A stretch of 64,000 nt of DNA, taken from assembly GCA_009760855.2 (NCBI GenBank), contig WPIO01000010.1, positions 2,761,001 through 2,825,000 of the forward strand. Reading direction: 5' to 3'. Source of the DNA: Cristatella mucedo (Eukaryota > Bryozoa > Phylactolaemata > Cristatellidae). Below are positions 53,990-64,000 of this stretch, piece after piece. Both the position numbers and the translations under genes were made by a program. Below the pieces are notes generated by a model. That model searched no databases. It had not been told where the DNA came from and saw nothing but the letters and a program-made list of their open reading frames with translations. Each line of letters begins with the position of its first letter. Positions within the stretch are counted from its first letter, which is position 1.

Positions 53990-55240
53990 TAAACAAATTC
54001 CTGACATCGCAGCCAAGTTGCATGTTTAAACGATGACAGCTAGAACCAGCACGTAGTCTTTACAGTGTTGCTACGCTGGCCCCTAAACCCACGAAATTTG
54101 GCTAAGAATAGTGAATAGTCAAGTCCTTGTAGCAAAGCAATAGGTACTTACATCGGCCTATCCATGCTCAGAGCTAGCATTTTAAAATAAATAAGCAACT
54201 AAAAAGAAGAGTAACAGCTGTCACTCACCGCCACAGCCTCACAGGAGAACATACTTAATTATCGGTTTCATACACTTATGGAAAGTCACCAACAGATCTG
54301 TTTTTATCTCTTTGGCTGTAGATACATGCTCCAAAATATTTAGTAATAATAACTACTTTATGCTGGCTGACGAGCCTGACATATGCTGTTCCTTTCCACT
54401 TCTTCTGATGTGCCGGCACAACATGTGAAGCAAGATTGGACGTAGATAGACCATCCCACGACAATTAGCATCAGAAGGAAACCCCATCGACTTCAATACA
54501 ACTGAGTTTTCAGTATATCAGTGACACATCACAGCTTCATACTGTATTGATAACATGCATCGCCTTTGTTTGCTCATTACTTAAAAAAATCAATAGCATT
54601 TTTTGGTGAGTTCCATCTTACGATTCCGACAGTTCAAATGACTTGAATAATTCTAATGGTGCTATACACGGTTATGTACATACCGTACACGGTTTAATAA
54701 CCATGGCACTGCAGAATATTGTTGAGGCTTCCTTTGTAGCATTCTAGGACCTTGTGTGATAAAAATATTTTTTTGATCCGATAAATAGGCAGCAGATTGC
54801 ATGAAAATGAACAGAGCTATTCAGACATACGTAGATCTGCTATTAGCTATGGCGACTGTTCCCAAAAAGATGAAGTTGAGGAAAGAGTTTCTCTCACGCA
54901 TGTAATCTAGAGTGCGACAAGACGTTATTTCGTTCAATTTTTGTTTAAGAAGATGCTTTAATTCCCTTGGCATGCACAAAAGTCGGTGCGAGCTCTTTTC
55001 GAAGCAGCCCAAGACTTCCCGACGCAGCACGAAATGAAGCCGTGCTCTATATCGTAGCCAAAATGGCACCCGTGTACCGATATCATAAAGAAAGCGGATT
55101 TAAAGAGTAGGCTGCAAATTTACGATTCGCGAGATCTGCACCTCCTGATAGCTGAAATCAATTCGAAACGGCACAGCTGTGGACAGCACGATCGCGACGA
55201 GGATGCTTTCGCTGGCAATAGATTCTATTACTATGTGCCT
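53990..55240. other. collagen intron DNA without other features
   Basis: No further Gly-X-Y exon, RNA gene or recognised repeat was found. ORFs are short. Confidence 0.5.
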
Positions 55241-55245
55241 CTTAC

Positions 55246-55281
55246 CTCCGGTCCGGGCTCTCCTTTGACTCCCGGATGCCC
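55246..55281 (-). CDS. collagen exon (36 bp, 12 codons)
   Basis: Reads GHPGVKGEPGPE, four Gly-X-Y triplets. Acceptor tttag before GGG; donor gtaaga. Phase 0 at both ends. The size of 36 bp is four repeat units. Confidence 0.9.
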
Positions 55282-55414
55282 CTAAAACGTCCAGACAGTT
55301 TACTTTCATGCAAATGCTTCGATAAGGCAGAGTCGTGAAATCACTAAAGCCGGGGAAAAGCAAGTGGTCTATCGGTTACGAATGTTACTGCATATAAATA
55401 TTGAAGGTACTCTT

Positions 55415-55480
55415 GCATTTATATATGTAATATATATGTACACATATATATGTGTACACATATATGTAATATATGCATCC
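55415..55480. repeat. TA-rich imperfect palindrome
   Basis: 'atatatgtacacatatatat' followed by 'gtgtacacatatat' gives dyad symmetry around about 55447 in a TA/TG-rich tract. Confidence 0.7.
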
Positions 55481-56062
55481 AAAATATGGATGGATGCTAC
55501 TTGTAGGCATCGTGATAATAGACAGAAATAATCGCATAAATACTCATAATAATCTCGGTAGCCTGACTGATAGGGTACTTCCCTAAAGGCAAGAGATTGC
55601 ATTGGATCTGAATCCCAACTTGAAGACCGTTTTCCAAAATGCTGTCTATGATAACACTGAGCTAGCCACTGCAGACTCATTCTAAGTCTATATAGCTGTC
55701 TCTGCACTGACAATAGTGTTGCCGACCATTATTTTGCTAGAGATGGAAAGAAAGGAACACTATGCAGACTTAAATATATGTATATATAAGTATATATTTC
55801 TGTATTTTCAATTGCATGCCTATACACACATGGGTATAATCACTGTATACACACACACACAAACACACAACAGTTTTGAGCTAAGTTAGACGACCAAAGG
55901 TTCTACAATGCCATTAAATTAACGATACCTTGATAGTTAAATTTTCAATAAAGAGGGAAGTGGCAGCAAACATAATCATCGGGGATTCTACGGTCAGTGG
56001 TCACGTTTCAGAAAGCTGATCATCACGTGATAGCAATCAACTAATCGCCTGCGTTTACTTAC

Positions 56063-56143
56063 CAAAGGACCTGTATCACCTTTGGCTCCTTTTAGTCCAT
56101 TTTCACCTGGATCGCCGGTCTCACCCTTAGAACCTGGAGTACC
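56063..56143 (-). CDS. collagen exon (81 bp, 27 codons)
   Basis: Nine uninterrupted Gly-X-Y triplets starting GTPGSKGETGDPGENG and ending GDTGPL. Acceptor tccag, donor gtaagt (consensus). Rich in Lys-Gly-Glu/Asp pairs, which stabilise the triple helix. Confidence 0.92.
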
Positions 56144-56230
56144 CTGGAACAGAATGCACGGTGTCTGATGGAGTGTAAGTGATTGAATAAAGTGCATGTT
56201 CACGTACTTGGACCATGAAGTCTCCAGCGG

Positions 56231-56620
56231 TACACGATAATATTAAAAATAATAATACTAATACACTTGCCTAGAGCCCTCAGAGAATTTAATCTCTCGA
56301 AGGTACTTGAAATATGCTGTAGAAGAAGCACGGTCGAATGGCTAGTGGTAACATTAACATGTCAACAAGCATAATATGGTTAGAGGTAACATGCAGTGTC
56401 AGCATGTAAATATGATTAGTGGTTGTATCGACAGTGGCAGCATGCATAAGCACAAAAAAGACAACTCACAGAGATCTGCCAAATGCTGTGAGAAATAGAT
56501 GTGTTTTTAGCTTCTTTTTAAATGTTGTCAAGACAGGGAATGTCAGTAGGAAATGAGTTCCAGGCTTTACGAGCCTATGAAAGAAAGGTATGGTCTCTAA
56601 AGTGACCGTCTAAATGTCTC
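56231..56620 (-). repeat. LINE 3' tail in a collagen intron
   Basis: (AAT)-rich run at about 56242, the tail blocks 'gccctcagagaatttaatct' and 'ggtacttgaaatatgctg', the 3' UTR ('cagtgtcagcatgtaaat') and the start of the decayed C-terminal domain ('aatgagttccaggctttac'). Minus-oriented. Confidence 0.8.
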
Positions 56621-56827
56621 AGCAGCGTTTACAAAGGTCACAAGATCATAGACACAGGCGATTGAGCCAAACCAGAAACATCATTTTTAAGGGCAAAAAA
56701 GAAGCATGCTGGCTTGTCAATGCACTTTGCTGTAACAAACCGAGCAAATGTGAAGAAGGCACTTGTGCTTGGATATTACTGAAAAGGCTTTAATCATTAA
56801 ACAACAAATTAACAGCTAAATAGATCG

Positions 56828-56968
56828 CAGCGTTGGTTTGGGCAAGTGTTAAGGTGCTTGCCTTTGACGACCAACGTCGTGGGCTCGAGTCCTTTGGCAT
56901 ATGTGAAGCGCCTGGATCGACATTTTCAAGCTTTCTTGTGGTGCTACACAAATGAGTTTTATTTGTAT
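56828..56968 (+). repeat. tRNA-derived SINE with LINE-like tail, plus strand
   Basis: The head 'cgttggtttgggcaagtgtt' is followed by 'aaggtgcttgcc' and 'gtcgtgggctcgagtcc', a B-box-like block. The tail is 'atatgtgaagcgcctggatc', then 'gtggtgctacacaaatgag'. It matches the minus-strand copy at 61.96-62.10 kb block by block. Confidence 0.7.
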
Positions 56969-57332
56969 ATTGCCAAACAAGGGAACATTGCAGATGTGGA
57001 ATTGGTAGGTTAAAGTTTTGTTTCTAGCTAGTTTTAATAATTGTAGTGCTTCGCATGAGGTCGTGGCAATATAAAACATGGATGCGAATGTTAGGTAGAT
57101 TAGAAAAGTAATCATAACAACATAGACAACGTGCAGCACGAAAGCTAAGAGACAGTGAGCCACAGACAGTTGAGATAGTAGCAGTGCCAACCCATTTAGT
57201 ATCCACCAAAACTAGCCTACCTTCACATCCTCACGATCGATAAACGACAGACTAAATTAAATTCGACCAACCTCGGTGAAGATTATGCACAAGTACTCCT
57301 AAATCCGTAGATGAACTGTAGGATTGTCCCCT

Positions 57333-57336
<4 letters not shown>

Positions 57337-57371
<35 letters not shown>

Positions 57372-57467
57372 CTTTCCCTCTCTCTCTCCCTCTCTCTGAC
57401 TCTATATCTTTCTTTCTCAGTCTCACTATCTGCCTGTCTTCCTTTTTGCTGTCTCTCCTCCCCCCCC

Positions 57468-57522
<55 letters not shown>

Positions 57523-57680
57523 CTCTCTTTTTCTTTGTTTGTCCGTCTCTCCAACATTCTCTTCGATGCCTCTCTTTTCCTGCTTCCTTTCTCCTTGTCT
57601 ATCTATCCGCCGGCCTGTCTATATCTCTGTGTCTCTATTTCAGTGGCTCCATTTCCGTCTCTCTGTCCCTCTCACTCACT
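57337..57680. repeat. (TA)n followed by a CT-rich tract
   Basis: A (TA) run of about 27 bp, then about 310 bp of CT-rich sequence with a pure (CT) core at about 57471-57519. Ser/Leu ORFs across it are artefacts. Confidence 0.9.
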
Positions 57681-58262
57681 AAAACGCCTTACTGGCGAAA
57701 TAACATGGCCTCTTTACTAGGCCGCGAAAACTTCGGAGTAACGCAGACGAAAATAACCATGATTCCACCACCTCATATGCATTTTTCTATTTACAGCACT
57801 ACTGTCTTGTTTATGCAAGAGCCATTGGCGAACCTCTAAGCGTTCCTATCCTTAATGCTCGAGCTGAGTGCTGCATGAAAATCCTCTCACAGAAGAGTGC
57901 ACTGTAAGCAAACACTCCGAGAGAGGGCGCTCGAGGCACAAGCCTGCGACGACTTGCAAAAACAAACCGGGAACAAAAATAGGAGCTGCAACCTCCGCAA
58001 AGCAGCTTGAAAGTACCTGCGCAGATTTTCGAACCAGCAGAAACGCTAGTAGCAGCGTGAACATTCAATGCTTCTCATTACTGGCTGCGACTGCGTTCTT
58101 GCATCGGCACAGCGCAGCAAAAGCATGACACTCAAAACACCAGCTAGCATGAGAACTAGCACAGACGCTAGTACGATCGGCGCGACCGGACGCAGGCAGC
58201 GGCCGCCGCTCCGACACGAAGCTGTCAGGAGCTACAATTCGAGCTGCAGGTCGAGCGCTTAC

Positions 58263-58343
58263 CGGGATGCCTGGCTTGCCGACGTCTCCCGGATAGCCCC
58301 GGTCGCCGCGGCTGCCCTTCGGTCCCGGCTCCCCTCGTGCTCC
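58263..58343 (-). CDS. collagen exon (81 bp, 27 codons)
   Basis: Nine Gly-X-Y triplets: GARGEPGPKGSRGDRGYPGD and then VGKPGIP. Acceptor ttcag, donor gtaagc. Contains one RGD. Perfect repeat, phase 0 at both ends. Confidence 0.93.
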
Positions 58344-58669
58344 CTGAAAGGCAAGCAGAGGACACGTGGTTAGGCAGCGCCCAACCGGGAGTGAAAGCCT
58401 GCTTCATAATCACGTGGGGCCCCGCTGTCAAGTAAGTACGCGGCGTCCACCGGCCACCAGCGGTGATGCGATTTGGCGATGCAGCAAAGACACGAGGATC
58501 GGCAGCAACGGGAGCCACTGCTCTGGTACAAGGTCAGGCAGTAGCAGCGGCAGCAGGGAGGGACACTAGCAGCAGCAGCAGAAGCAGAAGCAGTAGCGGC
58601 AACATCAGCCGCAGCCACAGCAGACAGCACTCGGAGGCACTGAGGCAGCAGTCACGTGAGAGCGCTGAC

Positions 58670-58723
58670 CTCGGGACCGGGCTCTCCGGGCTGGCCGTTT
58701 ATGCCCTGCTCGCCTTGAGAACC
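58670..58723 (-). CDS. collagen exon (54 bp, 18 codons)
   Basis: Six Gly-X-Y triplets: GSQGEQGINGQPGEPGPE. Acceptor gcag after a T-rich stretch. The donor is gtcagc, a weaker GT site than its neighbours use. Classical 54-bp unit. Confidence 0.9.
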
Positions 58724-60491
58724 CTGCAAAACAAGGACAGAGAAAGCACCTAAGCAACCGAAGAGACGCCCATAACGGTCACGTGGTGCATTGCGTAAGT
58801 ATGCCAAGCTTCGGCTGTGCTTGCACCGTATACACGGCCACAGCGCGAGCCGGCCGCTCCAAAATCGAGCTTGAAATTAACAAAAACGAAACCTTCGATG
58901 AACACTGCTGAGCCAGCAGTGAGGCCCATAGAGATAAAGGGAAGCTTCACTTGGACAATTTGCTGGCTTTTACCTTTCAACAAGAAAACATGCATGCTTC
59001 TCCTCTGGTCTCAGGAGCAGCACCTGTGCATTCGGCCCGCAGGCATGCAACTGGGACACGTCTCCCTTCTTTTCTCGTCGGAAGCACCGGCTATTTATGC
59101 AGCCAGTGTACGGTGTCGTGCTTCAAAGCCTTCCGTCTCAGCTGCTGACAGTCACATTGCTGCCCTTGCTTGAGCAGCTGACCGCTCTAATCGGTTTCAA
59201 GCTGCTACTGTGTATCCAAGCATACTAACTAGTCGAAGCATGATGAGGAATACGTGCACGGCAGACAACCCTTATAATTACGTCGGGTCTGCACGTCGGG
59301 TCTGTTTGTCGAGCATACCTTTATCGCCCACTGTGCACCTGTGGCTGCACCATCTTGCCCCTCCCCCCAGGCTGTGCACATAACAAGCCCGAATAGATCG
59401 ACCCTCTCGCAGACGGGTAAGCTTCCTGTTATAATCGGCCTGCTCATTCCTTCACACGTCGTAGACAAAAACACGCCCAACAATTACCGCATTGATGATT
59501 GTAACCAACTGGCTCAGAAAGACAGCAAAGACAGCAGCCTCGGTACGCTGAGCTAACATTGATAACCCGGGACTGGTTTTAAACAAGTCAGCCAGCAGGG
59601 CAGCCTACCCGAGAATCGAGCTTAATAAGTGTCATCTGCACTAAATCTGTCTCTAGCTGGCATGCACACTAACTTACAGCAGTCTGCGATGCACAAAAGA
59701 GCTCACAAAACATTCTCGGGTCGTCCAAGTTTTTGAATGTCAACAAGCAGTAGCAGCGAAGTGTAGCAAACTTTCGACAGCTACTTTTTTCGGCTGCTCT
59801 TGCTGCCTCAGGGCATGTCCTTGAACTTACGGAGGACAACCTACATTGACATTGAGCTGCTCGAGGTACCCTTTAGTGCCCAAGCATCCGAGAGCATATT
59901 CGCTGCTGGGATATGGGCGCTCTTAGCTCGTAAGGGGGCCTCAGCCGACAGCATATTCGGTGGCTGCGGTAGAGCGCCGGCAGCTGCAGCAGCAACCACC
60001 TTGCGATCGTGCTTCACATGGCCAACTCTTTTTGTGGCTTTGCTAAGTTTGTGACCCGATAGCTGCACCGGTACAGCATCAGCGTAGCCACCACTCGGGC
60101 CAGACTTGCAGCTCGTGGCCCCCATCGCATCTCATCAGCCAATCGTGCATTTTTGCAGCTCACTGGGATTCCGGATTCCCTTGAGGCAGAAAGCTGCACA
60201 GGGAAATGCCCGAAAAGGCGGCCGCGATCTGTGGCGGGCATGCTTGCTTGCCACCCCCCCAGCAGGTAGTTCAGCAGCAAAAACGCCCACAGCCACCGAA
60301 GGGCTATTGCTGCTGCTGGCATGCTGCTGCCGCCGATCACGTGTCACGCGACAACCACCTTGCTGTTAGCCAGACCGTGCCTGCACTATGCACGTTGTCT
60401 TTGATTTTGGCCAGACTTTTAGACCCTACCAAGCCGTTCGCACTTGATTACTCTTTGCACTTTCTTGATGCGCAAGCTTCTGCAGTCGTAC

Positions 60492-60527
60492 CTGGTCACC
60501 TTTTAGTCCAGCTTCGCCTTTCCTGCC
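60492..60527 (-). CDS. collagen exon (36 bp, 12 codons)
   Basis: Four Gly-X-Y triplets: GRKGEAGLKGDQ. Acceptor ctgcag, donor gtacga. Phase 0 at both ends. Confidence 0.88.
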
Positions 60528-60587
60528 CTGCAGGTGAAAAGCAGAAACACCGAATTCAGTGAATATATGGGATGACTGTGTGACAAC

Positions 60588-60612
60588 ATCAGCAGCAGCA
60601 GCAGCAGCAGCA
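60588..60612. repeat. (CAG)n microsatellite
   Basis: About eight CAG units, 60 bp upstream of the 36-bp exon in the sense of the collagen gene (intronic, read as CTG in the transcript). Confidence 0.9.
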
Positions 60613-60827
60613 GCATTATCAACAAAGATTCCAGTATCGAAGAGGGAGAAGGGGAGGATTTGCGCAGGGGAGGGGAGGATTGGCAGGGTTTGCGCCGCGG
60701 GTCATCGAGACAATCCTAGTCGAAAAGTCTTTGCGTGTGTGGCGAGTGGCTGGCGCATGGGCGTTTGCGCAAGCGAGTCCTCTGCTCCAGGGTGGAGGGG
60801 GAAGGGGATTTGGAGAGGTCAGCTTAC

Positions 60828-60872
60828 CGACAGTCCCAGAGGACCAGGATCTCCTCGACTGCCCTTGTCACC
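60828..60872 (-). CDS. collagen exon (45 bp, 15 codons)
   Basis: Five Gly-X-Y triplets: GDKGSRGDPGPLGLS. Acceptor ttcag, donor gtaagc. Contains RGD. The 45-bp length is a standard collagen unit. Confidence 0.92.
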
Positions 60873-60917
60873 CTGAAAGTAATGGCGCGTGCGGTGGCTG
60901 AGTGCACGAAGGACCAG

Positions 60918-60918
<1 letters not shown>

Positions 60919-60957
<39 letters not shown>
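60919..60957. repeat. (CAG)n microsatellite
   Basis: About 13 CAG units, 46 bp from the 45-bp collagen exon and on its acceptor side (CTG in the transcript). Poly-Gln or poly-Ser ORFs on the plus strand are artefacts. Confidence 0.92.
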
Positions 60958-60959
<2 letters not shown>

Positions 60960-61764
60960 TGCCTTGAAGCGGCACCAGAGGGGTAAGAGAAATCGACCGA
61001 GTCGTGATCCCGTCTGCCTGCACCTCTACTCGCTACTGCTCGGCCAACTGACGAGCTTCCAGGTGATCGCTAAAAGACTTACAACGATTAATGCCACAGG
61101 CACTGTCAGAACTTTCCTACAGCCAGCTTTCCTTCAAAGCCAGCCTTCCTCAGTCTGCCTCACTATCAATTGACCAGCAGACCAGCAATAGGCCTGCAGG
61201 GCAGGTCTGCATCGGTTCATCGGCCCACACCTCGGCCAGTTCTTGGATTTATGTTTCAAAAAAACTTGAATAAAAAACACGCCCCTTGCACTTTGAATGA
61301 AATATCATTTGCCCCATAACTATTCATAGCGAATTTTGCCTGCTGCAGGCTAATCACGTGTCTCTTTGTATGACCCTTCATTGCGCCTGCTTGCTCACAC
61401 CTGGGAGGCATCTACCAAGGCTATGGTCTTTAACTTTGTCTCTTGCTATTTCTAGCCCCCTCTTAATGTAAAAGCAAGTTTAATTACACCACGCCATTTG
61501 CAGAAAATGCAAAACCCAGTGAGAGGGGGTGCAACGACAGGTCAAGTTTGACATAAACGTCAAACGAGTACAGACGAGCCAGCATGCTGTAAGCTTGGAG
61601 CACACAACTTTGAGCTGGCATCGATTCGCGCTGTGGAACAGCCACGTGACCACATTTCATAGTCTGATGGGCACACCGCTCATCCTCTGCCGACATTTTT
61701 GCAGCAGCAGCTGCAAGCCTGTCTCGCCAGGGAAAGTGACCATGGTGCACACAGCCGTTTGGCT

Positions 61765-61958
61765 GAGCCTCAAAGCCAACCTCAAATCCTTCAGTTGTGG
61801 CGCCCCCAGTTCCTAGGCTCCCAAAGGCTGCAGCTCACCGTCGACAGACGGTCGGTCCGACATCTGTCCGGCATCGGCTATATTCAAAAGGATGCTGAAA
61901 ACCCACCTGTTAACAAGGCATTTGGTCTGTCTCAATATAAATTATATGTTATAATTAT
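61765..61958 (+). pseudogene. LINE C-terminal fragment in a collagen intron
   Basis: It starts with 'ccaacctcaaatccttcag' (NLKSF) and ends with a segment reading FKRMLKTHL, the end of the LINE C-terminal domain, followed by TA-rich DNA. No 3' tail. Plus-oriented. Confidence 0.65.
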
Positions 61959-61959
61959 A

Positions 61960-62102
61960 TAATTCATTTATATAGCGCCCCAAGAGAACTTAATCTCTAT
62001 TCAGGCGCTTCACATATGCCTCGGGGCTCGAGCCCACGACCTCGGTCAGACCTTGGTCGGGGCGAGCACCTTAACCGCTAGACCAAACCAGCTCGGCAAA
62101 GT
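61960..62102 (-). repeat. tRNA-derived SINE with LINE-like tail, minus strand
   Basis: On the minus strand: GCCGAGCTGGTTTGGTCTAG, then CGGTTAAGG (A-box region TGGTCTAGCGG), the B-box-like GGGCTCGAGCCC, then 'gcgcctgaatagagattaag', 'ttctcttggggcgctatata' and 'aatgaatt'. The last part is the same tail as the LINE copies (cctagaaagagattaagttct...gagggcgct). Confidence 0.82.
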
Positions 62103-62262
62103 GACTCTTCTTTCATGCGTTTGTACGTGCTGAAACTGTGCATGCTAGCTAGCATTACTAAGTTGACATGCTTCCCTTTCAGCACATGTAAAGTGCCTCG
62201 AAAGAGACTACATTCTTTGACGGTGACATGCAAAAGCCAATGTATTATTGTTATTAGTATTA
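62103..62262 (+). repeat. LINE 3' tail, plus strand
   Basis: 'gtgctgaaactgtgcatgct', then 'cacatgtaaagtgcctcgaa', 'agagactacattctttgacg' and an ATT-rich end ('attattgttattagtattat'). The coding part is absent. Confidence 0.7.
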
Positions 62263-62633
62263 TCGCATTCAAAAGTAGGTCACTATGGCTGATCCTCAGC
62301 CACAAGCTGCTGCTCTAACGCATATACGGCAAATGAATTTGCCGGAGAGAATGCATCTACTCTGCTCTACTCTGCATAGCACAAAATGTGACCCCATGGA
62401 CAACGGCAGTCTGCATCACAATTAGCAGCAGGCAGCAGTAGTGCAGAGCAGAGCCCTGGTTGGGGTGGTAGTGCCGTGCGACTGCCATGCCTCAGCCAGG
62501 AAATCTCTCCTCCGCCGTATGACGACTGTCGCTCCGCTTTTGTTGCTCACGCATGCGAGCTCACTGCAGCGCGACGTGTGCAACAGCCCGGCGCTTTCAG
62601 CAATGCAAAGGGTCACACACTCGCTGGTCATAC

Positions 62634-62705
62634 CGGGTAGCCTCTCTCTCCGGCAACGCCGTCCTCTCCGCGGTCGCCCTTGTCTCCTCGTTCACCCGCT
62701 ACGCC
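62634..62705 (-). CDS. collagen exon (72 bp, 24 codons)
   Basis: Eight Gly-X-Y triplets beginning GVAGERGDKGDRGEDG and ending GERGYP. Acceptor gccag, donor gtatga. Contains one RGD and many charged X-Y pairs. Confidence 0.92.
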
Positions 62706-62994
62706 CTGGCGGAAAGAATTGAAGGCGCGCGTGAGAGAGATAACCGGAGCCAGCGGCGCCGAAGGCAGAGAACGAAGCCACTTTCCGCTGCCGCGGGCCG
62801 ACAGACCACGTCACCGCAGCCACAGACGGCTGCTCTGCCTGCTGCGCACACGGAGAAGCCCAGAGCCCAGGTGCCAATTACAAAGGCTCAGCAGCAGCAG
62901 CGCTGCAGCATGGTGGCCCGGGGCACCGCGCGCGAGGCAAGCCATGGACAGTCAGCCCCTCGCGTGCGCGACGCGACACGTGACATTCTCTTAC

Positions 62995-63039
62995 GGGTGG
63001 TCCCCGGGCTCCGGCTTGGCCCATCTCGCCTTTCTGTCC
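62995..63039 (-). CDS. collagen exon (45 bp, 15 codons)
   Basis: Five Gly-X-Y triplets: GQKGEMGQAGARGPP. Acceptor cacag, donor gtaaga. Phase 0 at both ends. Confidence 0.92.
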
Positions 63040-63209
63040 CTGTGGCAAGCAATGCAAGCGTTTTAGGGCGCAGGTCGCAGCGCAATGTCCACCGGACGGC
63101 AAATGACCCGCATAAGATGCAGCACAAAGCCGGCCAAAACCCAAGAAATCTGGATGGGCGAGTGCTCATCGATGCAGCGCCAGACGGCTGGAGGGGCAAG
63201 AGCACGTAC

Positions 63210-63281
63210 GGAACTTCCACTGTCGCCGCGTGGTCCTGGGTCGCCAGCGTCTCCCTTTTTGCCGTTCACTCCCGCAGGTCC
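63210..63281 (-). CDS. collagen exon (72 bp, 24 codons), most 5' exon in the window
   Basis: Eight Gly-X-Y triplets: GPAGVNGKKGDAGDPGPRGD then SGSS. Acceptor tttag, donor gtacgt. Contains RGDS, a form of the integrin-binding RGD. The open 5' side means that the N-terminal exons and promoter lie beyond 64000. Confidence 0.93.
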
Positions 63282-63299
63282 CTAAAACAAGTGACGAAA

Positions 63300-64000
63300 G
63301 CTCATTCACCCGGCGACTGAGAGGCGAGCGACTCGGCGCCTCGGTGCAAAAGAACAGTGGCAGCAAACGGGAAACGCGACGCGGCGGCGGTGCCGCACGA
63401 GTGGCCACGGGAAATTCTGGCTTCGTTTGCTGTCTGTACCGTGACGGTCATGCTTGCAGCAGATGCTGCCATCAGCTGCTGCCACGGCAGACGGCTATGT
63501 CTCCCCCCACAAAGAACGAGAAGGCTCCATCGTTCGGCCAACCCATCCACCAGGCGAAGCGCTGCTGCCATTAGCTGGGCACCGGTCGGTGGCCCGAAGC
63601 CGCCATGAACAGCATGGCACTTTGCAGGGAAGAAAACTGACGTTGAGTCGAGCACCTGCGTAGGGCACGAGGAGGGTAACCTAGGGCAGATGTGGAAGCC
63701 AAAACCAGAAGCAGAGGGGCTGAGCTGCAAGCGATTACGATCTCCTGCGACCTATGGAGCTAATGAGGTGGAAAGAAAAGGATGACTGCCCCGGTTGCAT
63801 GCCATGCATGCATGGCTGCATGCCTCAGCTGGCTGCACGCATGAGTGCATTAGTCGGCCAAACAGAGGGGGGAGGGGTGTCAAACAATGCCATTTAGCAC
63901 TGCTTAGTCTGCTTAGTTCAACCCGCCTCTTCTGGCAGATTGCCCGTCGAAAGAGGCCCTACAGCTGTTTGGTCATTTCTACCGAGCTGCTGAAAGTCGG
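63300..64000. other. collagen intron or 5' side, no further exon seen
   Basis: GC-moderate DNA with short ORFs on both strands and a 'gcatgcatgcatgg'-like palindromic patch at about 63797-63822. I found no more Gly-X-Y exon before the window ends. Confidence 0.5.

Noticed and set aside
54220-54240. Short segment between AG and gtgagt on the minus strand
   Set aside because: Only about 9 bp between the sites, and the frame does not start with Gly.
59310-59340. Possible additional collagen exon ('ggcgataaag' on the minus strand before a GT)
   Set aside because: The reading does not keep Gly at every third codon and no acceptor gives a repeat frame.

Overview
This window is nuclear DNA of an animal, most likely a marine or other aquatic invertebrate; I cannot name the species. 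The reasons are: a multi-exon triple-helical collagen gene with GT...AG introns; many non-LTR retrotransposon (LINE) fragments of the CR1/L2/Rex type; tRNA-derived SINEs; Tc1/mariner remains; a large Maverick/Polinton element; and long GA, CA, TA and CAG microsatellites. Intact genes are sparse and most of the sequence is transposon debris and unassigned DNA.

Layout. 1-19.4 kb: a repeat-rich flank with a candidate DNA transposon (1.0-1.95 kb), a cluster of homopolymeric G/C runs (2.6-3.3 kb), a decayed LINE reverse transcriptase (4.2-5.8 kb), further LINE tails, a 0.6 kb pyrimidine tract with a long perfect (TC)n core (7.7-8.4 kb), a Tc1/mariner relic (9.6-10.3 kb) and old SINEs (13-16 kb). 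19.4-38.1 kb: a sharply AT-rich block that is a degraded Maverick/Polinton. It carries the C-terminal end of a protein-primed type B DNA polymerase, a long phage tail-fibre-like gene, a cluster of small ORFs, a gene with a phospholipase A2-like HDxxY motif, an adenovirus-type cysteine protease, an FtsK/HerA-type packaging ATPase, jelly-roll capsid candidates including a probable major capsid protein, and a retroviral-type integrase. It is broken by stops and frameshifts and interrupted by three LINE fragments and one SINE. 38.1-48.4 kb: LINE and microsatellite DNA, one isolated candidate exon on the minus strand (44.1 kb) and a CpG-rich block (47.5-48.4 kb). 49-63.3 kb: ten minus-strand exons of one collagen gene. 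Every exon is a multiple of 9 bp, starts on a Gly codon and ends in phase 0. The gene runs off the right edge of the window at its 5' side.

How the parts relate. The Polinton genes would once have formed a self-synthesising, virus-like unit: integration (integrase), replication (polymerase), and capsid building, maturation and packaging (capsid proteins, protease, ATPase). Here the polymerase lacks most of its N-terminal part, the integrase has lost a catalytic Asp, and no terminal inverted repeats were found, so this copy is a fossil. The LINE copies share a 3' tail that ends in ATT/TAA repeats, and one SINE family carries a very similar tail, which suggests that the SINE borrowed the LINE machinery. 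The collagen gene is the only clear host gene.
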